Positions 1 through 6,036 of a stretch of 7,787 nt of DNA are shown here, one piece after another; within the stretch, counting starts at the first letter, position 1; every line of letters begins with the position of its first letter. Origin of the DNA: an uncultured Bacillaceae bacterium (GTDB lineage Bacteria > Bacillota > Bacilli > Bacillales > Alkalibacillaceae); NCBI GenBank assembly GCA_937958375.1, contig CALGNY010000045.1:1-7787 (forward strand), given 5' to 3'. The notes under the pieces are model-generated. The model was given only the letters and a program-made list of their open reading frames with translations, did not search any database and was not told the origin of the DNA. The position numbers and the translations under genes are program-made.

Positions 1-38
1 GACATATGCGCCCACCACACCAACATAAAAGAACATAC

Positions 39-79
39 AAAAAAGAGGCCGTCCACACACATGGGGATCAGCCTCTTTT
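39..79 (-). terminator. Intrinsic terminator of the atp operon
   Basis: On the minus strand the arm AAAAGAGGC (79-71) pairs perfectly with GCCTCTTTT (49-41), a 9-bp stem around a 21-nt loop, and the transcript continues into a run of six T (44-39). It begins 3 nt after the atpC stop codon. Its position and form mark the end of the operon. The loop can form a further short CCA/TGG pairing. The A-rich 5' side means it could also work weakly on the plus strand for a gene arriving from the left. Confidence 0.93.
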
Positions 80-81
80 GT

Positions 82-483
82 TTAGTGATTGGCAACATCA
101 ATACGGTTGATCGCACGCTGTAGTGCTAGTTGGGCACGTTTAAAATCGATATCGTCTTCTCGTCTGGAATCGATGCGCTGTTGGGCGCGTTCCTTGGCTT
201 GCTGGGCGCGGTCGACGTCGATGTCGCTCGGTTGTTCAGCAGCTTGTGCGAGAATGGTGACTTTATCTGGGCGTACTTCGACAAATCCGCCACTAACGGC
301 TATGAAATCCGTATTGTTTTCTTTTTTCAGTCGTACTGCACTGATGGTTAATGGTGCGACGAGTGGGATGTGGCCAGGTAAGATCCCAAGCTCTCCACTT
401 TCTGCTCGACAGCTGACCATTTCATATGTGCCATCCAGTACAGGGCCGTCAGGAGTGACAACACTCACGTCTAGTGTTTTCAA
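82..483 (-). CDS. atpC: F1Fo ATP synthase subunit epsilon
   Basis: Epsilon is the central-stalk subunit of F1 that binds gamma and the c-ring and can inhibit ATP hydrolysis. The 133-residue product is of normal length. Residues 1-85 form the beta-sandwich domain, with the conserved stretches RAESGELGILPGHIP (26-40) and SGGFVEV (64-70). Residues 88-133 form the helical hairpin. This hairpin carries IDVDRA (88-93) together with R123 and R127, matching the ATP-binding I/L-D-x-x-R-A motif and arginines known from thermophilic Bacillus epsilon. The start codon is TTG: no ATG lies nearby in frame, and AAGGAGGGG (497-489) sits 7 nt upstream. It is the last gene of the operon, 73 nt after atpD, with a hairpin in that gap. 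Identity is secure. Confidence 0.97.
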   Translation of the reverse strand: MKTLDVSVVTPDGPVLDGTYEMVSCRAESGELGILPGHIPLVAPLTISAVRLKKENNTDFIAVSGGFVEVRPDKVTILAQAAEQPSDIDVDRAQQAKERAQQRIDSRREDDIDFKRAQLALQRAINRIDVANH

Positions 484-488
484 TCTTA

Positions 489-497
489 CCCCTCCTT
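489..497 (-). promoter_or_regulatory. Ribosome binding site of atpC
   Basis: AAGGAGGGG is a near-perfect Shine-Dalgarno sequence placed 7 nt before a TTG codon. It decides the non-ATG start of atpC. A very strong site joined to a weak start codon suggests tuned rather than maximal initiation (inference). Confidence 0.88.
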
Positions 498-509
498 GGG
501 CATATGCAA

Positions 510-545
510 GCGAAGAGTGCGTCAGCTAACTGATGCCTCTTTCGC
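510..545 (-). other. Intercistronic hairpin between atpD and atpC
   Basis: Minus-strand positions 545-510 fold into a hairpin: GCGAA with TTCGC, GAG with CTC, then GC-A-TCAG with CTGA-C-GC around the loop TTAG. There is one bulged A on each side and one A-C mismatch. No T run follows, so it does not look like a terminator. It ends 12 nt before the atpC Shine-Dalgarno sequence. A role in mRNA processing, stability or control of atpC translation is inference only. Confidence 0.6.
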
Positions 546-556
546 TTAACGTCCCA

Positions 557-1957
557 TTATTGTTCCATTGCTTCGGCTTTTTTGACGACTTCTTCGATTC
601 GGCCAACCAAACGGAAGGCATCCTCTGGCAAGTGATCGTATTTACCGGAAAGGATTTCTTTGAATCCTTTGATTGTTTCTTCAACAGGGACATAGGAACC
701 TTTTTGTCCTGTGAATTGTTCGGCCACGTGGAAGTTCTGTGATAGGAAGAACTGGATCCGACGGGCACGTGCTACGGTTTGTTTATCTTCATCAGACAAT
801 TCGTCCATACCTAGGATGGCGATGATGTCCTGAAGTTCACTGTAACGTTGTAGTGTTTGTTGTACTTCACGAGCGACCTCGTAATGTTCTTCTCCGACAA
901 TATTCGGGTCTAGTGCACGGGAAGTGGATGACAATGGATCCACAGCTGGGTAAATCCCTTGCTCCGTCAACTTACGCTCAAGGTTTGTCGTTGCATCAAG
1001 GTGAGCGAACGTTGTTGCTGGTGCTGGGTCCGTGTAGTCATCGGCAGGTACGTATACAGCTTGGATGGAAGTGATTGATCCTTTGTTTGTGGATGTAATC
1101 CGTTCCTGAAGCTGACCCATCTCTGTAGCCAATGTTGGTTGGTAACCAACGGCAGATGGCATACGTCCAAGCAAGGCGGATACTTCAAGACCACCTTGGG
1201 TAAAGCGGAAAATGTTATCGATGAACAATAGAACGTCTTGGCCTTGTTCATCACGGAAGTATTCAGCCATTGTCAAACCAGTCAAGGCAACACGCATACG
1301 TGCACCAGGTGGTTCGTTCATCTGTCCGAATACCATCGCTGTTTTGTTGATGACTCCGGAGTCGCTCATTTCAAAGTAAAGGTCGTTCCCTTCACGTGTA
1401 CGCTCACCGACTCCAGCAAACACGGAAATACCACCGTGCTCTTGTGCGATGTTGTTGATCAATTCCTGGATCAGTACGGTTTTACCTACACCCGCACCTC
1501 CGAAAAGGCCGACTTTACCACCCTTAACATAAGGGGCAAGTAGGTCTACGACTTTGATTCCAGTCTCCAAGATTTCCGTTTCCGTAGCCAAGTTTTCGAA
1601 TTCTGGTGGCTCACGGTGAATGGGGTCTCTTCTCACACTGTCATCAATTTTTTCATCTAAGTCAATATTTTCACCTAGTACGTTAAAGACACGTCCAAGC
1701 GTTGGTTCACCGACTGGAACGGAGATTGGGCCATCCGTGTTGATGACTTCGTTTCCGCGGACAAGTCCGTCAGTAGATGCCATCGCAATCGTACGTACGG
1801 TGTCATCACCTAAGTGAAGTGCTACTTCGAGTACTAATTCGTCACGTTGGTCATTGCCAGGTACTTTCAACGCGTTATAGATTTCAGGCAAGTCGCCGTC
1901 TTCAAACTTCACGTCAACAACTGGTCCCATGACCTGTGTGATCTGTCCTCTACTCAT
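557..1957 (-). CDS. atpD: F1Fo ATP synthase subunit beta (catalytic)
   Basis: Beta carries the catalytic nucleotide sites of the alpha3-beta3 head. The protein has 466 residues, close to the usual 470. In order it shows an N-terminal beta-barrel (1-80), Walker A GGAGVGKT (153-160, K159), the GERTREG loop with the catalytic glutamate E185 (184-190), Walker B LLFID ending at D247, the family signature PAVDPLSSTS (337-346) and the DELSDED lever (385-391) that contacts gamma. The ATG start has AGGAGGG (1970-1964) 6 nt upstream. It lies 83 nt after atpG and 73 nt before atpC. Two oddities: residues 255-257 read Gly-Gly-Leu where the family almost always has Ala-Gly-Ser/Thr, and residue 343 is Ser where Ala is usual in Bacillus. 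All catalytic residues are present, so it should be active. Confidence 0.99.
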   Translation of the reverse strand: MSRGQITQVMGPVVDVKFEDGDLPEIYNALKVPGNDQRDELVLEVALHLGDDTVRTIAMASTDGLVRGNEVINTDGPISVPVGEPTLGRVFNVLGENIDLDEKIDDSVRRDPIHREPPEFENLATETEILETGIKVVDLLAPYVKGGKVGLFGGAGVGKTVLIQELINNIAQEHGGISVFAGVGERTREGNDLYFEMSDSGVINKTAMVFGQMNEPPGARMRVALTGLTMAEYFRDEQGQDVLLFIDNIFRFTQGGLEVSALLGRMPSAVGYQPTLATEMGQLQERITSTNKGSITSIQAVYVPADDYTDPAPATTFAHLDATTNLERKLTEQGIYPAVDPLSSTSRALDPNIVGEEHYEVAREVQQTLQRYSELQDIIAILGMDELSDEDKQTVARARRIQFFLSQNFHVAEQFTGQKGSYVPVEETIKGFKEILSGKYDHLPEDAFRLVGRIEEVVKKAEAMEQ

Positions 1958-2022
1958 CCTTTTCCCTCCTAACTGTCTCGAATCGGAAAAAACTCATCTT
2001 CATTTCAACTTACTTTCTTCCT

Positions 2023-2037
2023 GCGTTCCCGAAACGC
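2023..2037 (-). other. Small hairpin between atpG and atpD
   Basis: GCGTT (2037-2033) and AACGC (2027-2023) form a 5-bp stem with loop TCGGG, and it can be lengthened by a CC/GG pairing across one bulged A. It starts 3 nt after the atpG stop codon and has no T run. The rest of the 83-nt gap is purine-rich and holds only the atpD ribosome binding site. It is short enough to be chance. Confidence 0.3.
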
Positions 2038-2040
2038 GGC

Positions 2041-2901
2041 TTATTCTAAAGCAGATGCACCACCGACAATTTCTGAAATTTCTTGGGTGATCGCTGCCTG
2101 ACGTGCACGGTTATATGAAAGGGTCAATTCATCGATCAACTCTTCAGCGTTATCCGTCGCACTGCGCATCGCGGTCATTCGAGACGCGTGTTCACTTGCT
2201 TTACCATCGAGCAATGCGCCGTAGACTAAGCTTTCAGCGTATTGAGGCAAAATGGTATTCAATATTTCTTCTTGGTCGGGTTCATACTCATATGTGCTGA
2301 GCTGTTTCCCTTCCGCATTGATATCGGTCAATGGCAATACCTTAGTCTCTGTCGCTTTTTGCGAGATTGCACTTACATAGTGATTATAGTGTAAATACAG
2401 TTCATCGACTTCTTCTTCCTCGAAAAGATTGACGGCATAGCTTGCAATCTCTTTGATTTCTGCGAATTCCGGCTGGTCATCCAATCCGACAATGCTTTTT
2501 GCGATTGGCAAGTCCATCCGTTTACAGAAATCCGTACCGACTTTACCGAGTGGAATGACGACATAATCATCTTTTGACTGATGACGGTTTTGGATGGCCT
2601 GGTACATGCTACGTAGAATGTTACTGTTGTACGGGCCAGCAAGTCCTCGGTCAGATGTGATGACGATATATCCAGTCTTTTTAATCGGACGGGATTGAAG
2701 CATTGGATGGTCGACATCAGTGTTGCCGGACGCGATGCTCGCTACGACCTCTTGGATTTTCTCCATATAAGGAACGAACGATTTCGCGTTTTGCTCAGCT
2801 TTCGTCATTTTCGATGCAGAAACCAATTCCATTGCGCTCGTAATCTTTTTCGTACTGGAAGTCGAGTTGATTCTGTTTTTTATGTCACGAAGAGATGCCA
2901 C
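2041..2901 (-). CDS. atpG: F1Fo ATP synthase subunit gamma
   Basis: Gamma is the rotating central shaft that couples the c-ring to beta. The 286-residue product is of usual length. The N-terminal coiled-coil helix opens MASLRDIKNRI and continues through ITSAMELVSASKM (about 20-32). The Rossmann-like middle begins near VITSDRGLAGPYN (about 80-92). The C-terminal helix ends in the family signature ITQEISEIVGGASAL (about 271-285). The start codon is GTG, preceded by AAGGTGG (2917-2911) with a 9-nt spacer. The reading begins with the expected conserved N-terminus, so the start is well supported. It is 97 nt after atpA, a gap holding a strong hairpin, and 83 nt before atpD. Confidence 0.98.
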   Translation of the reverse strand: MASLRDIKNRINSTSSTKKITSAMELVSASKMTKAEQNAKSFVPYMEKIQEVVASIASGNTDVDHPMLQSRPIKKTGYIVITSDRGLAGPYNSNILRSMYQAIQNRHQSKDDYVVIPLGKVGTDFCKRMDLPIAKSIVGLDDQPEFAEIKEIASYAVNLFEEEEVDELYLHYNHYVSAISQKATETKVLPLTDINAEGKQLSTYEYEPDQEEILNTILPQYAESLVYGALLDGKASEHASRMTAMRSATDNAEELIDELTLSYNRARQAAITQEISEIVGGASALE

Positions 2902-2904
2902 AAC

Positions 2905-2929
2905 GTCTCACCACCTTTTTTAAAGAGAC
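2905..2929 (-). promoter_or_regulatory. atpG ribosome binding site in a possible hairpin loop
   Basis: GTCTC (2929-2925) can pair with GAGAC (2909-2905), leaving a 15-nt loop that contains the atpG Shine-Dalgarno sequence AAGGTGG (2917-2911). The 3' arm lies between that sequence and the GTG start at 2901. The ribosome binding site is clear. The hairpin is only 5 bp and may be chance. Confidence 0.5.
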
Positions 2930-2950
2930 TTCTTCGTATTCAAAAAGGGT

Positions 2951-2988
2951 GTGTCAGAAATCTTTTCAACGAAGTCAATTTCCGACAC
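2951..2988 (-). other. Strong intercistronic hairpin between atpA and atpG
   Basis: Minus-strand 2988-2978 (GTGTCGGAAAT) pairs with 2961-2951 (ATTTCTGACAC) as an uninterrupted 11-bp stem with one G-U pair and a 16-nt loop. It begins 10 nt after the atpA stop codon. ACCC and then five T (2946-2942) follow, so it resembles a terminator whose T run is displaced by 4 nt. It could act as a weak terminator, a 3'-end stabiliser for the upstream message, or a processing site. The structure is read directly; the role is inference. Confidence 0.7.
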
Positions 2989-2998
2989 GTCTATTATA

Positions 2999-4513
2999 TT
3001 AGTTGCTTTCTGTCACGCTGAACGTGTTCTTGAAGCCTTCGATCGCTTTACTGAATTCTTCTTGATCTGGAAGCTGTCCAGTTTCACGGATGGTCTGAAG
3101 GAGGTCAGATGCATGTTGTTTCAAGTATGCATGCAGGCCAGCTTCAAAACGTTGTACATCTTCAACTGGAATGTCATCCAAATATCCGTTGACCAACGCG
3201 AAAATGATTGCAACTTGGTATTCAACGCCAAGTGGTTCATGAAGTCCTTGCTTCAAGACTTCAACCGTACGCGCACCACGGTTCAATTTCGCTTGGGTTG
3301 CTTTATCCAAGTCGGAACCGAACTGTGCGAAGGATTCCAATTCACGGAAGGACGCAAGGTCCAAACGAAGTGTACCGGAAACTTTCTTCATCGCTTTGAT
3401 CTGTGCAGAACCACCGACCCGGGATACGGATAAACCTGGGTTGATCGCAGGTCGTACACCGGAGTTAAATAGGTCGGACTGCAAGAAGATCTGTCCGTCT
3501 GTGATGGAAATGACGTTCGTTGGGATATACGCACCGATGTCACCGGCTTGTGTTTCAACGAATGGCAGTGCGGTCAAGGAACCGCCGCCTAAGTCATCAC
3601 TAAGTTTTGCTGCACGCTCAAGTAAGCGAGAGTGCAAGTAGAATACGTCCCCTGGGAAAGCTTCACGACCTGGTGGACGACGTAGTAGCAAGGAAAGTTC
3701 ACGGTAAGCCGTCGCTTGTTTGGACAAGTCATCATAGACGACCAATACGTGTTTTCCGTTGTACATGAATTCTTCACCCATGGATACACCTGCATATGGT
3801 GCAAGGTATAGAAGTGGCGCTGGGTCAGAAGCACCTGCATTGACGACGATTGTGTAATCTAGCGCGCCGTGCTGACGGAATGTTTCCACAACACCACGAA
3901 CGGTAGATTCTTTCTGTCCAATCGCTACATAAATACAGATGACATCTTCGTCTTTTTGGTTAATGATTGTGTCAAGGGCGATCGCTGTTTTACCTGTTTG
4001 GCGGTCACCAATGATCAATTCACGCTGTCCACGGCCAATCGGAACCATTGAGTCAATGACTTTGATTCCTGTTTGAAGTGGTTCATCAACCGATTTACGG
4101 TCCATAACACCTGGTGCCGCACTTTCAATCGGGCGAGTTTTCGTCGTTTCGATTGAACCTAACCCATCAATGGGTTGACCTAATGGATTCACAACGCGAC
4201 CTAGTAATTCTTCTCCTACTGGTACTTGCATAATACGTCCGGTACGGCGAACTTCATCACCTTCACGGATATCTGTAAATGGCCCGAGAATAACGATCCC
4301 GACGTTGTTTTCCTCAAGGTTCTGGGTCATCCCCATAACGCCATTGGAAAATTCAACGAGCTCTCCAGCCATTACATCATCTAGACCATGTACACGAGCG
4401 ATCCCGTCACCGACTTCGATGACTGTACCGACATCGTTTACTTCGATCTCAGAATCATAATTTTCGATTTGCTGTTTAATCAGCGCACTGATTTCTTCAG
4501 CTTTGATGCTCAT
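2999..4513 (-). CDS. atpA: F1Fo ATP synthase subunit alpha
   Basis: Alpha alternates with beta in the F1 head, binds non-catalytic nucleotide and supplies the arginine finger. The 504-residue product has the N-terminal barrel (to about 90), Walker A GDRQTGKT (169-176, K175), a Walker B strand ending at VVYDD (258-262), the signature PAINPGLSVS (355-364) and the arginine finger R365 directly after it. I chose ATG at 4513 (MSIKAEEIS, the conserved Bacillus N-terminus) because AGGGGTGA lies 5 nt upstream. An in-frame GTG three codons earlier (4522) falls within that ribosome binding site. It starts 17 nt after atpH. P359 stands where Ala or Val is usual in the signature. Identity is certain. Confidence 0.99.
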   Translation of the reverse strand: MSIKAEEISALIKQQIENYDSEIEVNDVGTVIEVGDGIARVHGLDDVMAGELVEFSNGVMGMTQNLEENNVGIVILGPFTDIREGDEVRRTGRIMQVPVGEELLGRVVNPLGQPIDGLGSIETTKTRPIESAAPGVMDRKSVDEPLQTGIKVIDSMVPIGRGQRELIIGDRQTGKTAIALDTIINQKDEDVICIYVAIGQKESTVRGVVETFRQHGALDYTIVVNAGASDPAPLLYLAPYAGVSMGEEFMYNGKHVLVVYDDLSKQATAYRELSLLLRRPPGREAFPGDVFYLHSRLLERAAKLSDDLGGGSLTALPFVETQAGDIGAYIPTNVISITDGQIFLQSDLFNSGVRPAINPGLSVSRVGGSAQIKAMKKVSGTLRLDLASFRELESFAQFGSDLDKATQAKLNRGARTVEVLKQGLHEPLGVEYQVAIIFALVNGYLDDIPVEDVQRFEAGLHAYLKQHASDLLQTIRETGQLPDQEEFSKAIEGFKNTFSVTESN

Positions 4514-4530
4514 CCATTTCACCCCTATCT

Positions 4531-5076
4531 TTACTTGTTGGCAGATGTAAGATTCTGCTCTAACCGTTTCAACTGTGTCGCAAGTGTGCCGTCGTAAATT
4601 TTATTGCCGATTTGGACACGAATGCCACCGAGCAATGAAGGGTCGACGATATTGTTCAAACGAAGGGTGTTGATGTTCAGTCGTTTCGTGAATGTTTTCT
4701 CAACTTGTTTCAATTCTTTCTTTGAGAGTTCACGGACGGAATAAACATCTGCTTCTGCAATGCCACTTGCTTCATTTTTCATATCCACGAACGAACGAAC
4801 CATATCCGGAATGATGTCCACACGGCTTCTGTCGACTAATAACAGAAGTGTGTTCATCAGGTCATTGGTAAGACCTTTAAACGATTCGCGGATAAAGTTT
4901 TTCTTGTTCTCTGTTGAGATTCGTGGGTTATCCATATATGTGCTGAATGCTGGTTCGTTGACGTAAACGTCCTTCACCACATTCAATTCTTTTTCAAATG
5001 TGTCGAGGGAATCTTTTTCGTTCCCTAATTCATAAAGAGCTACCGCATATCGTTTGGCTACCGTCAAATTACTCAT
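4531..5076 (-). CDS. atpH: F1Fo ATP synthase subunit delta
   Basis: Delta (the OSCP equivalent) sits on top of F1 and ties the alpha3-beta3 head to the peripheral stalk made by the b dimer. The product has 181 residues, typical for Bacillus. The N-terminal helical domain starts VAKRYAVALYELG (6-18). The C-terminal part bears the family signature DPSLLGGIRVQIGN (145-158). The ATG start lies inside the end of atpF, an 8-nt overlap. Its ribosome binding site is poor (AGTAGGCGAAG region), so translation probably depends on ribosomes arriving from atpF. It is soluble, with no membrane segment. Confidence 0.97.
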   Translation of the reverse strand: MSNLTVAKRYAVALYELGNEKDSLDTFEKELNVVKDVYVNEPAFSTYMDNPRISTENKKNFIRESFKGLTNDLMNTLLLLVDRSRVDIIPDMVRSFVDMKNEASGIAEADVYSVRELSKKELKQVEKTFTKRLNINTLRLNNIVDPSLLGGIRVQIGNKIYDGTLATQLKRLEQNLTSANK

Positions 5077-5590
5077 TGTCTTCGCCTACTTTATCCAAGT
5101 AATCGTTGATCAGCTTCTCTTGTTCATCTTCAGAAAGTTCTTTTTCAATCACTTTGCTGGCGATTTGAACAGATAAGCTACCCACTTGTGTTTGTAGGGC
5201 TTGGATCGCCTTGTCTTTCTCTTGCTCGATTTCAAGACGGGCGTTTTCTTTGATACGTGCGGCCTCTTCTCTTGCTTGCTGAAGCAACTCAGCTTGTTGA
5301 CTTTTCGCTGTGTCTTTCGCTTCATCAATGATTTGTTGCGCGTTTTGACGTGTGCTTTTCAGCTCGTCATTCGCTTCTTTCATGAGCCGTTGTGCTTCTT
5401 GGTTGCTCTGTTCTGCTTGATCTATTTCAGTTGCAATATGTTGTTCACGCTCTTGCATGACATTCATCAATGGTTTCCAAGCGAACTTGGTGATCAACGC
5501 CAATAGAATAATGAACGTAATCAATTGGATGATCATATCTCCGAAAAGTAACCCATCGGATGCACCGATGATTAATGCTTGGTCTAGCAC
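5069..5590 (-). CDS. atpF: F1Fo ATP synthase subunit b
   Basis: Subunit b forms the dimeric peripheral stalk that holds F1 still against the rotor. From the chosen start the product is 173 residues. It has a short N-terminus, one membrane segment (about 17-36), then a long charged alpha-helical coiled coil (about 45-135) rich in Glu, Gln, Lys and Ala. The C-terminus contains IASKVIEKELSEDEQEKL (about 128-145), which binds delta. I chose GTG at 5590 because AAAGGAG (5605-5599) lies 8 nt upstream. The in-frame ATG at 5632 would add 14 residues, has no ribosome binding site and directly follows the T run of a terminator-like hairpin. It overlaps atpH by 8 nt and follows atpE after an unusually long 188-nt gap. 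Confidence 0.95.
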   Translation of the reverse strand: MLDQALIIGASDGLLFGDMIIQLITFIILLALITKFAWKPLMNVMQEREQHIATEIDQAEQSNQEAQRLMKEANDELKSTRQNAQQIIDEAKDTAKSQQAELLQQAREEAARIKENARLEIEQEKDKAIQALQTQVGSLSVQIASKVIEKELSEDEQEKLINDYLDKVGEDNE

Positions 5591-5598
5591 GGCTTTCA

Positions 5599-5605
5599 CT
5601 CCTTT
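5599..5605 (-). promoter_or_regulatory. Ribosome binding site of atpF
   Basis: AAAGGAG with an 8-nt spacer before GTG 5590 decides the start of atpF against the upstream in-frame ATG at 5632, which has only a T/C-rich stretch before it. Confidence 0.8.
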
Positions 5606-5634
5606 CGCCTCATCGTAATCAAGGCTAAACATGG

Positions 5635-5661
5635 AAAAAACTTCAGGCGTGAGCCTAAGTT
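5635..5661 (-). terminator. Terminator-like hairpin inside the operon, between atpE and atpF
   Basis: On the minus strand AACTT-AGGC (5661-5653) pairs with GCCT-G-AAGTT (5648-5639): 9 bp with one bulged G and the loop TCAC. A run of six T (5640-5635) overlaps the stem end and leaves four T after it. This is the form of an intrinsic terminator, yet the operon clearly continues into atpF. I infer partial termination, or a 3'-end stabiliser for the upstream part that encodes the multi-copy c subunit. The stem is moderate in strength, so readthrough is expected. Confidence 0.6.
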
Positions 5662-5720
5662 CGAAGGCGAAACATCGCTTTTTTCACATGATCAGAATTT
5701 GATTTTTCTCGTATAAAGGA

Positions 5721-5753
5721 ATGGCGAAGCTACTGTATGGAACACTCCGCCAT
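5721..5753 (-). other. Hairpin in the atpE-atpF gap
   Basis: ATGGCGGAGT (5753-5744) pairs with GCTTCGCCAT (5730-5721) over 10 bp including two G-U pairs, with a 13-nt loop. It lies 25 nt after the atpE stop and has no T run. Two smaller possible stems flank it: GGTT/AACC just after atpE, and GCGA/TCGC at 5678-5667. Together with the terminator-like hairpin they fill most of the 188-nt gap, and no coding sequence is seen in it. Confidence 0.6.
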
Positions 5754-5778
5754 CATTTCAAGTGGTTCTAAAACCTCA

Positions 5779-5988
5779 CTACATAACCATAAAGGCAATT
5801 ACAACGGCGATAATTGGAACCGCCTCAACCAACGCAACCCCGATAAACATAGTTGTTTGTAGGGCACCACGCAATTCTGGCTGACGAGAAATACCCTCTA
5901 CTGTACGAGATACGATCAAACCGTTACCGATACCAGCACCTAATGCCGCTAAACCTACTGCAATTGCAGCTGCTACTGCTCCTGTCAT
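5779..5988 (-). CDS. atpE: F1Fo ATP synthase subunit c
   Basis: Subunit c forms the membrane rotor ring that carries ions past subunit a. The 69-residue protein is a helical hairpin: helix 1 about 3-26, the polar loop SRQPEL (34-39) that meets gamma and epsilon, and helix 2 about 44-68 with the ion-binding carboxylate E55 in ALVEAVP. Helix 1 has GxGxGxG (17-23). This is the neutralophile form, not the AxAxAxA of alkaliphilic Bacillus. Residue 56 is Ala, so the Ser/Thr after the Glu in Na+-binding rings is missing, and N22 replaces the Na+-ligand Gln. Proton coupling is therefore inferred. The ATG start has AGGAGG 8 nt upstream, one of the best sites in the operon, fitting the many copies needed. 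Confidence 0.98.
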   Translation of the reverse strand: MTGAVAAAIAVGLAALGAGIGNGLIVSRTVEGISRQPELRGALQTTMFIGVALVEAVPIIAVVIAFMVM

Positions 5989-6036
5989 TGAAAATTCCTC
6001 CTCTTGGATATAAAAAGTATTTTAGTTTTTTATGAA

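Noticed and set aside
89..529. A 146-codon plus-strand open frame opposite atpC
   Set aside because: It is antisense to a well-supported gene, has a Ser/Arg-rich low-information composition, and no ribosome binding site or recognisable domain.
2951..3433. A 160-codon plus-strand open frame opposite the end of atpA and the atpA-atpG gap
   Set aside because: It is a by-product of the codon pattern of atpA on the other strand. The composition is Phe/Cys-rich and resembles no protein family I know.
4514..4522. Alpha starting at GTG 4522
   Set aside because: The GTG lies within the ribosome binding site AGGGGTGA. The ATG at 4513 gives the conserved MSIKAEE start.
5591..5632. Longer form of subunit b starting at ATG 5632
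   Set aside because: That ATG has no ribosome binding site and abuts a T run after a hairpin. GTG 5590 has a clear Shine-Dalgarno sequence and gives the usual length.
5667..5684. Plus-strand terminator GCGA-AACA-TCGC followed by six T
   Set aside because: The stem is only 4 bp and no plus-strand gene ends nearby.
5989..6036. A-rich and T-rich tracts between atpB and atpE as a hairpin
   Set aside because: Only A-T pairing interrupted by mismatches is possible. It is better explained as an A/T-rich spacer before the strong atpE ribosome binding site.
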